Shown here: positions 9,743 through 17,788 of the stretch, one piece after another
Numbering within the stretch: position 1 is the first letter of the stretch
Layout: each line of letters begins with the position of its first letter
DNA from: Cellulophaga sp. L1A9
GTDB lineage: Bacteria; Bacteroidota; Bacteroidia; Flavobacteriales; Flavobacteriaceae
Direction: 5' to 3'
Assembly (NCBI RefSeq): GCF_009797025.1
Contig: NZ_CP047027.1
Location: 4,402,001-4,466,000, forward strand
Length of the DNA stretch: 64,000 nt
Program-made: the position numbers and the translations under genes
Notes under the pieces: model-generated
Told to the model about the DNA's origin: nothing
The model's database searches: none
Seen by the model: the letters and a program-made list of their open reading frames with translations, nothing else

Positions 9743-10630
9743 TTGAAAGCATTAGTAATAAGTGGAGGTGGGAGTAAAGGTGCTTTTGCTGGTGGAGTTG
9801 CACAATACCTTATGGAGATTAAGAAAAAGGAATATGATCTATTTCTTGGCACCTCTACGGGTAGCCTATTAATTCCGCAATTATCGCTAAATAATGTTGG
9901 TAAACTTTATGATATTTATACCAATGTAAATCAACTTTCTATTTTTAGTTTAAATCCGTTTATAGTAAAGAAAAAAGATGGTCGTGAATTTGTAACTATT
10001 AACTATTTTACGACATTCTTGCAATTTTTAAAACGTAAAAGAACATTTGGAGAAAGCGGTGCCTTGCGCAGAACCATTAAAAAGAATTTCTCTCCTGAAG
10101 AATTTAATTTAATAAAAAATTCAAACAAAAAAGTAATTGTAACGGTTTCTAATTTATCAAAAAATAGGGTAGAGTACAAGGAGTTAAATGATTTTACTTA
10201 CGAAGAGTTTTGTGATTGGATTTGGATTTCTTGTAATTATATTCCATTTATGTCATTAGTAAAACGCAATGGCCATGAATATGGCGATGGAGGATTAGGA
10301 TGTGTTGTTCCGATCCGAGAAGCTATCCGAAGAGGAGCCACAGAAGTTGATGCGATTATCTTAGAATCCGAAAATTTGAATCAGAATAAAGTATTGGGTA
10401 AAAACCCATTTTCTCTAATGCTAAGTATTTACGGCTTTGTACTGGACCAAATAGAATACCATGATGTTTCTGAAGGTGTTTTAGCCGCCAAGCACAACGG
10501 CGTGAAATTAAATTTGTATTACACGCCCACTCGACTTACCGAAAACTCTCTCGTTTTCAATAAAAAACTAATGCGAGAGTGGTGGTTGCAAGGATTTAGT
10601 TATGCCGAAGAAAAATTTAAAGAAAAATAA
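9743..10630 (+). CDS. Patatin-like phospholipase (tandem copy 2)
   Basis: Paralogue of the preceding gene, 295 residues, with the same GGGSKGAFAGG, GTSTG and DGG (YGDGGLG) active-site motifs and the same overall layout, including shared NYxPFMSLVK and YYTPTxLTxNSLxF segments. The start appears to be TTG at 9743: the peptide from there aligns residue for residue with the MRALVISGGG start of copy 1 and no in-frame ATG precedes it. It lies 12 bp downstream of copy 1, so the pair arose by tandem duplication. Its 3' end is only 13 bp from the stop of a convergent gene. Confidence 0.88.
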   Translation: MKALVISGGGSKGAFAGGVAQYLMEIKKKEYDLFLGTSTGSLLIPQLSLNNVGKLYDIYTNVNQLSIFSLNPFIVKKKDGREFVTINYFTTFLQFLKRKRTFGESGALRRTIKKNFSPEEFNLIKNSNKKVIVTVSNLSKNRVEYKELNDFTYEEFCDWIWISCNYIPFMSLVKRNGHEYGDGGLGCVVPIREAIRRGATEVDAIILESENLNQNKVLGKNPFSLMLSIYGFVLDQIEYHDVSEGVLAAKHNGVKLNLYYTPTRLTENSLVFNKKLMREWWLQGFSYAEEKFKEK

Positions 10631-10643
10631 ATAGATGCAAAGC

Positions 10644-11159
10644 TTACCAAAGATTACTTATTTCTTTCTTTACAAAAGATAACGCAGTAGCAGACGGTGA
10701 AGCTTTATCCATAGTATCACTCAATACATCTTCCCTAAATTTATCTGCATTTTCTGCGCTTAAAGCTGCTTTTCTAATGGATTGAATGGTAGCACTCTTT
10801 GCTGCTTTAATAATATTCCAGCAGTCATCTGTTAGGTATATTTGTTGTGATAAATTATGATCAAATTCGGTTTCAATAGTTCGTATCAAAAGCAATTCAT
10901 AATCATTTTTACTAGATGTTAACGGAGCAACTCTCACTACCAAACTAGGTATAGATATACGTTCTAAAAATAAAGCCATACGCTCATAGGCTTGTAAGCG
11001 AATAGGTAAGGTATGTTTTTGCGTATCTTTTTGCAGTAAATATCTTCTACGACCTTCTTCATTTTTAGTATGCATTTTAAAAAAGTAAAAAGCAACAACG
11101 CCTGTAACTATAGATGGCAATAAATAAGCGAAAGCTTGTAGAATCTGTTCTCCGTTCAT
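10644..11159 (-). CDS. Conserved membrane-anchored protein, function unknown
   Basis: This 171-residue protein has one N-terminal membrane segment (about residues 8-28) followed by a cytoplasmic, helical, charged domain. The stretch KHTLPIRLQAYERMALFLERI and the phrase QIYLTDDCWNIIKAAK resemble a family widely conserved in Bacteroidota that has no known function (I believe DUF7935, but cannot check). It heads a minus-strand series of unknown envelope proteins. The RLQAYER region is probably a coiled or helical-bundle part. Confidence 0.7.
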   Translation of the reverse strand: MNGEQILQAFAYLLPSIVTGVVAFYFFKMHTKNEEGRRRYLLQKDTQKHTLPIRLQAYERMALFLERISIPSLVVRVAPLTSSKNDYELLLIRTIETEFDHNLSQQIYLTDDCWNIIKAAKSATIQSIRKAALSAENADKFREDVLSDTMDKASPSATALSFVKKEISNLW

Positions 11160-11229
11160 AATACTTGTGGTTTTAATTGGTTATTGATTTTAAAACGAAG
11201 TAATATTTAAAAAAGTATTTTAATGAAAT

Positions 11230-11556
11230 TTATCTCATTAAAAGTTTAGTGGAAACCTTATAGGTTGCGGTATATATCATGCCAGATTCCCCTTTCTTAA
11301 AATTGAAAAATGCTTTTTTATACCATTTTGGATCTGTAGCTTTTTTGTTGTGCGTTTCATGGCTAGAAATACCAAAAGATGCACCATTTAATTGTGCTTC
11401 AATAGTATAGATACCAATTCCAGAATATTCACATTTTTGTAAGATTGTTTCAAAATCAGCTTCTGAAAAATAATGAATCCCATCAGCCTCAAAATTCTCA
11501 TTAACATTTTTTAAATCGACAAATACATTTTTCTCTAAAAATTCTTGTTGTTCCAT
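11230..11556 (-). CDS. Small hypothetical protein
   Basis: A 108-residue soluble protein with no signal peptide, membrane segment or motif that I recognise. It has mixed alpha/beta composition, with ADGIHYFSEADFETIL and a C-terminal beta-rich part. It sits between the membrane-anchored 171-residue protein and the OmpA-like protein on the same strand with gaps of 70 and 100 bp, so co-transcription is possible but not shown. Coding status rests on an ATG start, a full-length open frame and normal amino-acid composition. Confidence 0.6.
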   Translation of the reverse strand: MEQQEFLEKNVFVDLKNVNENFEADGIHYFSEADFETILQKCEYSGIGIYTIEAQLNGASFGISSHETHNKKATDPKWYKKAFFNFKKGESGMIYTATYKVSTKLLMR

Positions 11557-11656
11557 AATTATAAATACTATTTATGTATTTCGCGCGAAAGTAATTAAAA
11601 ATTCATCTTGAATGATACGTAACGCATTTTATTAATTTGTCTTATCAAATCAATTT

Positions 11657-12424
11657 TTAATTATTCTCTTTAATTTGTTCTCGGACTGAAAAATAAAAGG
11701 TATCAAATTTTGGTGAAATACGAATATTTAAACCTTCTGTAAATCCTCCATCTTTGGTCGTTGCTATCAAACGATTATTAACTATTCCAAATTGTTTCTG
11801 GAACATATTGGCCAAAACAGTAGCCTGATTTAATGCTACATCAAACTCACCCGTATTGCTTACGCCTTCAATAGTTACCAAAGCATCTGCATATCGCTTT
11901 AAAACCGTTGCTATTTTTGATAATAGCGCTTCAGTCGTCACATCTTTAGACGCTATACCATTTCTTGTAGCCTCATTTAAGGAAATTATCACAGCTCCAT
12001 TCGCTACATTAAGATTGCTATTTTCGCCTAGACTCTTCTTTAAGTCGGTTAATATCGCTAATGCGATAGAATCATGACTGCTGAATTTATCATTAATAAA
12101 CTTCAATTTAGCTTCTTTGTCACGTAAGCTTTCTAATGTTTTTCCAATATTATCAGACTTTTCAATAGAAGCCTTAGTGAAATTATTGATATTTTGCATT
12201 AAAGATTTATTCGTAACCAATAACTCATCTGCTTGTGATTTATAAGAATCAGCTTCTGTTTTACTTACCACTTCTCTTTTTCTTGAAACAACCAACATAT
12301 TGTTAATAGAATCTTTAGATGCTTTTAAATTTTGAATTTCTAGTAAGAGATCAGATTTTTTCTGAGCTTGTATCGAATTAACGCTTACGAAAAGTATACT
12401 TAAAAGTGTAAAATATTTAATCAT
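11657..12424 (-). CDS. Degenerate OmpA-like coiled-coil envelope protein
   Basis: Secreted 255-residue protein: signal peptide ending at IQAQ, then a long coiled coil (about 22-125), then a domain that aligns with the OmpA domain of the lipoprotein at 23523-24374. Shared landmarks include SLESLxxK, DSIALAILTDLKKSLGEN against DSVNLSLVQSLKGVLGN, and the final FDTFYFSVREQIKE against IDQFYEMIEEGMKD. It lacks the peptidoglycan-binding residues: the HTDDVP loop reads EGVSNTGE and the NRRTRIV segment reads GLNIRISPK. There is no lipobox Cys. It is thus a paralogue that probably no longer binds peptidoglycan. It lies 31 bp downstream of a large membrane protein gene. Confidence 0.8.
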   Translation of the reverse strand: MIKYFTLLSILFVSVNSIQAQKKSDLLLEIQNLKASKDSINNMLVVSRKREVVSKTEADSYKSQADELLVTNKSLMQNINNFTKASIEKSDNIGKTLESLRDKEAKLKFINDKFSSHDSIALAILTDLKKSLGENSNLNVANGAVIISLNEATRNGIASKDVTTEALLSKIATVLKRYADALVTIEGVSNTGEFDVALNQATVLANMFQKQFGIVNNRLIATTKDGGFTEGLNIRISPKFDTFYFSVREQIKENN

Positions 12425-12455
12425 TTTATTATAAGATTTATGGGGCTAAATTAAA

Positions 12456-14174
12456 TTATTCTTCTAGATTTTCTGGATTATTATTTTTTAATTCTCCAAT
12501 AGTTTTAGAATCTGGAGCTCTTGTAATTTCATTAAATTTATGCAAATTAGAGATATTCTCAATATCGCTGTTGGAATTAATGCCGGCAAGTACTTTATTT
12601 TTATCAATATGTCCGCTAATACAATTGACAATATCATTTAAGAAATTATCATCTTTATCCATTTCTAAAATAAAACGAAAGCCTTCTAAATTATTCGTTG
12701 AAACATCGGCAAGGGTAGTGGTCACAATTTCACTAACAAAAATCCAAGACGTAGATTTTGTATGCATAATAGTATTCTCACTGCGGGTACTATCATACAC
12801 AGACATTCCTGTTGCTATTTTCGATTCATTAAAAGTACCATGTGACGTAAATTGCACTAAATGTGACGTAAACTGCATTTCTCCCCAAAATATATGAGCA
12901 ATTCTAACCCAGTAATACTGGAAAGTGAACAAAATAGCGGCAAAGAAAAAAGTGTTGAAATAATTTCTAAATGAAAAATCATTGGCAAAACTATTCAGGT
13001 TTAAAAAAATGATAACACATCCTGAAACAGCCATTAACCGACCAACAACAGCAATAATAAAGCGTATTTGTTCCATTTTTTTACTTACTAAAACTTCGCG
13101 GTATATGGGTTGTGTTTCTTGAATGGTATCTCCTTTAAAATTTCCTTTATTTTGTGCTCCTTCAAATTCTAGAACAGGGTTCATTTCTCTATAAATTCTA
13201 TTCGGTAATTCTTTATACCTTTTATTAGCCATTTCTAAATCGAAAAAGCGAAACAAATCCCTTGGATGGTGCTCTAGTTGCAATTCATTTAAATATTCAC
13301 TAACAGCGGTATTAGGTACTGTTTCATTTACTCTAGTTTTAGCTAAAAAAAAGGCAGCGAAAGTCGTTAATATTCCTAAAAATAATAGGGTGAATATACT
13401 GCCAAAAACACTGATACCAAGTGGAATAAAATCGACAGTAGTTTCTGATAATTTTGCCATAACTACAGGCAAAATAATTGCTAATACAATAGGGATAATA
13501 ATCGCCTTTACACTAATCCTACGAGAAATTTTCGTATTTAATTTTGCATTTGTAGGCCTGTTTTTATACCAAACCACTAAAAGATATAGAGATAATATTA
13601 AGGCATACCATTCTAAAATAGTATTTGCATTATGTACATCTAGCATCCCGGTTTTAATAGTAAAAAGGCCTAATAAAAATATGAGAACGGAAACGATTGA
13701 TTTAATAACCGCAACCGAAACACCATCTATCATAGCTCTATATGCCGGTGGTAAAAATAAAAAGTTGGGAATAAGCGTAATTACAAATCTAGAGAAGAAA
13801 TTATCTTTTTCTTGAAAAGTAAAATTCAACCGTTTTTTAAGCATTTCTGCTAGTTCACTTGGTTTATAAGCCATGTTTTTGCGGTCATCTTTCTCGTTAC
13901 TCAAATTCCCAGGTACATTTCTGCCCACCAAAAAACGGAACATATAAAAACTACCGCGTATTAAGGAATAAACACCCCATGATAAAAAAGACAAAGCAAC
14001 TCCTAGTTTTAACCATGCGGTTGATTTTAATCCCGAATTTAAATCTGATGAGATATTAAAAACTAGTATAATTCCAAGTATTAGGATAAGGAGTCCTCGT
14101 GTTAATTCTAAAAAACCTTCTAATTTAAAAGGATTTTTTATGCCTAATGTATCTTTCCCGTAATCAAATGCCAT
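12456..14174 (-). CDS. Large polytopic membrane protein, function unknown
   Basis: A 572-residue integral membrane protein with about nine predicted transmembrane segments: two near the N terminus (LTRGLLILILGIILVF and WLKLGVALSFLSW), a group between about 130 and 290, and two around 385-440. A soluble C-terminal region of ~130 residues follows (KSTSWIFVSEIVTTTLADV...). No transporter or enzyme motif is recognised. The gene begins 10 bp after the GltB-like gene ends and is followed 31 bp later by the OmpA-like gene, suggesting an operon. I have no supported function. Confidence 0.75.
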   Translation of the reverse strand: MAFDYGKDTLGIKNPFKLEGFLELTRGLLILILGIILVFNISSDLNSGLKSTAWLKLGVALSFLSWGVYSLIRGSFYMFRFLVGRNVPGNLSNEKDDRKNMAYKPSELAEMLKKRLNFTFQEKDNFFSRFVITLIPNFLFLPPAYRAMIDGVSVAVIKSIVSVLIFLLGLFTIKTGMLDVHNANTILEWYALILSLYLLVVWYKNRPTNAKLNTKISRRISVKAIIIPIVLAIILPVVMAKLSETTVDFIPLGISVFGSIFTLLFLGILTTFAAFFLAKTRVNETVPNTAVSEYLNELQLEHHPRDLFRFFDLEMANKRYKELPNRIYREMNPVLEFEGAQNKGNFKGDTIQETQPIYREVLVSKKMEQIRFIIAVVGRLMAVSGCVIIFLNLNSFANDFSFRNYFNTFFFAAILFTFQYYWVRIAHIFWGEMQFTSHLVQFTSHGTFNESKIATGMSVYDSTRSENTIMHTKSTSWIFVSEIVTTTLADVSTNNLEGFRFILEMDKDDNFLNDIVNCISGHIDKNKVLAGINSNSDIENISNLHKFNEITRAPDSKTIGELKNNNPENLEE

Positions 14175-14184
14175 AGGTAAATTA

Positions 14185-15738
14185 TTAATTCATTTTTTTT
14201 CCTCCTAAATGCATACAATCGTATAATTCTTGTACACCATTAAAAGGAACTGGATTCTTCTGATATTTATATGTGGATCTTAAATCTCTATTTAAATCGG
14301 TATCATCTACATTCACTTGAATATCTTCCATATGAAACTGACATGGATGTTCATAACCTGCAGCATGTGTAATTTCTAAAAATTCTTTTCTAAATGTTTT
14401 GAAATATTGTGCCAAACGTTCTGATTTCAACGAAATATCTATTCCGTTTTGTAACCATTTGCTTTGTGTTGCTATACCAGTAGGACAGCGATTTGTATGA
14501 CATACCTGTGCTTGGATACAACCAATACTCATCATTGCCTCACGGGCAACATTAATACAATCTGCGCCCATAGCAAAGGCCATAGCTGCTTTAGCCGGAA
14601 AACCTAATTTACCACTACCAATAAACACAATCCTATCGGTTAAATCCCTATTCAAGAATACTTTATAAACACTAGAGAAACCATATACCCAAGGTAAAGA
14701 TACATGATCGGCAAAACTTGGAGGAGCAGCACCTGTACCACCTTCACCACCATCAACCGTAATAAAATCAGGACCTTTGCCTGTTTTTTTCATGACATCT
14801 GCCAATTCTTCCCATTGGTCTAATTTTCCAATAGCTCCCTTTATCCCAACAGGTAAACCTGTTTCTTCTGCTATTTTTTCAATTAACTGTAATAATTCAG
14901 GTACAGACTTAAATGCTTTGTGGGTCGCAGGAGATAATACATCTTTACCTACTTCTACACCTCTAATTTCTGCTAGTTCGGGTGTTATTTTTGCACCTGG
15001 CAAAACACCCCCTTTTCCTGGTTTAGCACCTTGAGACAGCTTAATCTCAATCGCTTTTATACACGGATTATCTGCAACGAGTTTTTTTAGCTTTTCTATA
15101 GACAAGCTTCCTTCATCACTACGAACACCAAAATATCCTGTACCAAAGTGAAAAACAACATCACCACCTTGTTTGTGGTACGGGGATAGTCCACCTTCGC
15201 CTGTGTTATGATAAGCACCTGCTAAGCCAACTCCTTTATTCATAGCCGACACCGCCGCTGCAGAAAGTGAGCCAAAACTCATGGCTGATACGTTAATGAC
15301 AGATGCAGGTCGGTATGGTTTTCTACGCTTGTTGTAGGCACCAATTACCTTGGCACAAGGAATAAAACTTTTATCTTCTATATTAGGATGGTTTTCTGGT
15401 ACTTCATACGCCATCATCTGATTTTTCACGAAGATATATTGGTGCGCATAAATATCTCTATCCGTACCAAAACCTTCATAATTATTCTCGTTCTTAGCAG
15501 AAGCGTAAATCCACCCACGTTCAATACGGTTAAAGGGTAATTCTTCTCTGTTATTCGAAACAAAATACTGGCGCATTTCTGGTCCAATACTCTCTAGCCA
15601 ATATCTAATATGTCCTACAATGGGGAAGTTGTGTGAAATTGTATGTGCTTTTTGAAAAAAAACATCTCGAATAGCAATAACAAGAATAATCAGCAATAGC
15701 CATACATACCACGGAATATTTGTAAAAAAATCAATCAT
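14185..15738 (-). CDS. FMN-binding glutamate synthase-family protein (membrane-anchored)
   Basis: A 517-residue protein consisting of the central FMN/synthase part of glutamate synthase large subunit without the glutaminase domain. A single N-terminal membrane helix (IPWYVWLLLIILVIAI) anchors it. Visible landmarks: SFGSLSAAAVSAMNKG, GEGGLSPYH, the IKLSQGAKPGKGG loop, TVDGGEGGTGAAP and the [3Fe-4S]-type cysteine set CIQAQVCHTNRCPTG (C-x5-C-x4-C). With no amidotransferase domain it cannot use glutamine alone; an oxidoreductase role using ammonia or another substrate is inference. These stand-alone proteins are common in Bacteroidota and poorly characterised. A terminator for the upstream M20 gene separates the transcripts. 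Confidence 0.88.
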   Translation of the reverse strand: MIDFFTNIPWYVWLLLIILVIAIRDVFFQKAHTISHNFPIVGHIRYWLESIGPEMRQYFVSNNREELPFNRIERGWIYASAKNENNYEGFGTDRDIYAHQYIFVKNQMMAYEVPENHPNIEDKSFIPCAKVIGAYNKRRKPYRPASVINVSAMSFGSLSAAAVSAMNKGVGLAGAYHNTGEGGLSPYHKQGGDVVFHFGTGYFGVRSDEGSLSIEKLKKLVADNPCIKAIEIKLSQGAKPGKGGVLPGAKITPELAEIRGVEVGKDVLSPATHKAFKSVPELLQLIEKIAEETGLPVGIKGAIGKLDQWEELADVMKKTGKGPDFITVDGGEGGTGAAPPSFADHVSLPWVYGFSSVYKVFLNRDLTDRIVFIGSGKLGFPAKAAMAFAMGADCINVAREAMMSIGCIQAQVCHTNRCPTGIATQSKWLQNGIDISLKSERLAQYFKTFRKEFLEITHAAGYEHPCQFHMEDIQVNVDDTDLNRDLRSTYKYQKNPVPFNGVQELYDCMHLGGKKMN

Positions 15739-15781
15739 GTACTGAACGTTTCAAATAAAATTAATATAGATAACAAACCTA

Positions 15782-15827
15782 TAAAAAAAAACGAGTTCAA
15801 AATTAATTATTATTAAAATTGAACTCG
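15782..15827 (-). terminator. Rho-independent terminator after M20 amidohydrolase
   Basis: On the minus strand, CGAGTTCAA and TTGAACTCG arms (15819-15827 and 15792-15800) flank an AT-rich loop and are followed by a run of nine T (complement of 15783-15791). It follows the M20 gene stop at 15852 and separates that unit from the GltB-like gene. Confidence 0.8.
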
Positions 15828-15851
15828 AAAATAGCGTAAGATGCTTATTTA

Positions 15852-17126
15852 TTATTTATTTAGATAGTCTATGCTCATCGCTGTTAAGGTTTTAACCCCT
15901 AAAAGCATACCACTATCATCTATTTTAAAATCAGGTGTATGATGAGGAAAAGCTTCTGTATTTCCTGGAGTCATACCTCCTAAAAAGAAATAGAAGCCAG
16001 GGACTTTTTCTTGAAAATAAGAAAAATCTTCGGCGCCAGTTACTGCTTTCTGAACTTGTACATTCTCTTTACCCGCTACTTTTTCCATAGAAGGCACCAT
16101 TTGCAATACTAAATCTGGATCATTATATGTGATTGCTGTACTATTTGTGATATTAATAGTAGCATCACCACCATATGTCTTAGCAATTGCAGGAACCATT
16201 TCTTCCATTCTACGGTTGATAAGTTTTTGCATATCATAATCCAACGTTCTAATAGTACCTATCATATTCGCACTTTCAGGAATAATATTAAAACGTACAC
16301 CACTGGTAATTTTTCCTACTGTAATTACTGCTGCTTCATTCGTTAAATCTACTTCTCGGCTGATAATAGTTTGTAATCCATCAATTATTTTTGCACTAAT
16401 TAATATAGGATCAACGCCAGACCATGGTTGTGAACCGTGACTTTGCTTTCCTTTAACTTTAATTTCAAACCATTGTGCAGCAGCCATAGTCCCACCTGAC
16501 TTATAACGGATGGTACCTACGGGCGTAGCTGAATTTATATGTAAGCCAAAAATAACATCTACATCTGGATTTTTTAAAACACCTTCTTTAATCATTAACG
16601 CCGCTCCTCCTTCTTCTCCTGGAGGCGGACCTTCTTCTGCGGGTTGAAAAATAAATTTTATAGTGCCTTTTATTTTATCCTTGTTTTTTGATAAAACTTC
16701 TGCAACTCCCATTAAGATGGCAATATGAGTATCATGACCACAAGCATGCATCACTCCAACCTGTTCACCAGCAAAATCGCCTACTTCATTAGATTTATAT
16801 GCTAAATCATTACGTTCTGTAACAGGTAAACCATCTATATCTGCTCGTAAAGCAACCACTTTCCCTGGTTTATTTCCTTTTAAGATACCAACTACACCCG
16901 TTTTTGCAACTCCCGTTTGTACCTCAATACCTATGGATTTTAAATGTTTCGCTATTTTTTCTGCAGTTTTAAACTCCCTATTTGAAAGCTCAGGATATTG
17001 ATGAAAATCTCTACGCCAATCAATTATTTTTTTTTCAACGGAGTTAAAATCTTTCTCTGAAACCGTATTTTGGGCAAATGCACAAAATCCGAAAAGCAGA
17101 AAAGCTTTGAGTACTAGTTTATTCAT
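15852..17126 (-). CDS. Secreted M20 family amidohydrolase/carboxypeptidase
   Basis: Zinc-dependent amidohydrolase of the M20D (hippurate hydrolase / indole-acetyl-amino acid hydrolase) type, 424 residues. A signal peptide ends near FAQ (residue ~19), so the enzyme is exported, unlike most cytosolic relatives. Metal-binding motifs visible: ADIDGLPV, MHACGHDTHI, QPAEEGPPPGEEGG and a C-terminal GAEDFSYF, plus the HHTPDF end. The Met/Cys-containing GHDTH and EE motifs are intact, so activity is expected on N-acyl or aminoacyl amides. It follows a secreted DsrE-family gene by 3 bp and is almost surely co-transcribed with it; a terminator lies downstream. Confidence 0.92.
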   Translation of the reverse strand: MNKLVLKAFLLFGFCAFAQNTVSEKDFNSVEKKIIDWRRDFHQYPELSNREFKTAEKIAKHLKSIGIEVQTGVAKTGVVGILKGNKPGKVVALRADIDGLPVTERNDLAYKSNEVGDFAGEQVGVMHACGHDTHIAILMGVAEVLSKNKDKIKGTIKFIFQPAEEGPPPGEEGGAALMIKEGVLKNPDVDVIFGLHINSATPVGTIRYKSGGTMAAAQWFEIKVKGKQSHGSQPWSGVDPILISAKIIDGLQTIISREVDLTNEAAVITVGKITSGVRFNIIPESANMIGTIRTLDYDMQKLINRRMEEMVPAIAKTYGGDATINITNSTAITYNDPDLVLQMVPSMEKVAGKENVQVQKAVTGAEDFSYFQEKVPGFYFFLGGMTPGNTEAFPHHTPDFKIDDSGMLLGVKTLTAMSIDYLNK

Positions 17127-17129
17127 ATA

Positions 17130-17669
17130 TTAAAATTTAATTAGTCTATAATTATCATTCTGTAAGGAAATAAGTGCAGTCATAGCAGATAATGAAAGCT
17201 GAATACCGCTAATCATTTCTTTTCTTTCTATTTTCCTAGAATTAGCCGATTGTCCACAAAAAATTACTTGAACATCTGCCGCAATTAATGCTTTTATTAA
17301 GTGTAAATTAGGATTTTTAATACCATATCTTTTTTCATAAGCAGCATCTGTTAATACATCTTTCGTTGCAGATCCATGAATGACTAAAGCTGCTTTAATC
17401 TGATTTTCAGGAATTCCCGCTTGGGCATGCATATTTAAAAAACGAGCCCCAGTTTCTATATAAGGATTAATTTTATCTTGCTCTTCGGGACTATTACTCA
17501 CATCAAAAACAGCCTTAAATTCTTGTGTAACATCCACTTTAAAGTCAGGATTTTCTACTTTATAGACTGCTCCAAACTCTTTGATTATTGGTCCTGCAGA
17601 TTTTTCTTGTCCAAAACTTAAATTTAAAAGAATAATAGATAGAATTACAGAATTTAGTATTGATTTCAT
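17130..17669 (-). CDS. Secreted DsrE/DsrF-like family protein
   Basis: A 179-residue protein with an N-terminal signal peptide (cleavage near SFGQ) and a DsrE-fold domain, recognisable by LVIHGSATKDVL and the end segment DVQVIFCGQSAN. The family handles sulfur-carrier Cys residues; here the FCGQSA Cys is kept. Export to the periplasm is unusual compared with the cytosolic sulfur-relay proteins but typical of a Bacteroidota subfamily annotated only as DsrE family. It is immediately upstream of the secreted M20 amidohydrolase. A link between the two activities is unproven. Confidence 0.8.
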   Translation of the reverse strand: MKSILNSVILSIILLNLSFGQEKSAGPIIKEFGAVYKVENPDFKVDVTQEFKAVFDVSNSPEEQDKINPYIETGARFLNMHAQAGIPENQIKAALVIHGSATKDVLTDAAYEKRYGIKNPNLHLIKALIAADVQVIFCGQSANSRKIERKEMISGIQLSLSAMTALISLQNDNYRLIKF

Positions 17670-17788
17670 TGCGATTTAAATAAACTGTTGAATTAAATGA
17701 AGTAAATTGCTTCTTTTCTTCAAATATATTCAAAATTGATTTTAACACATAACTTTTTGTTTATAATTATTAGAAGCATCATTTTAGT

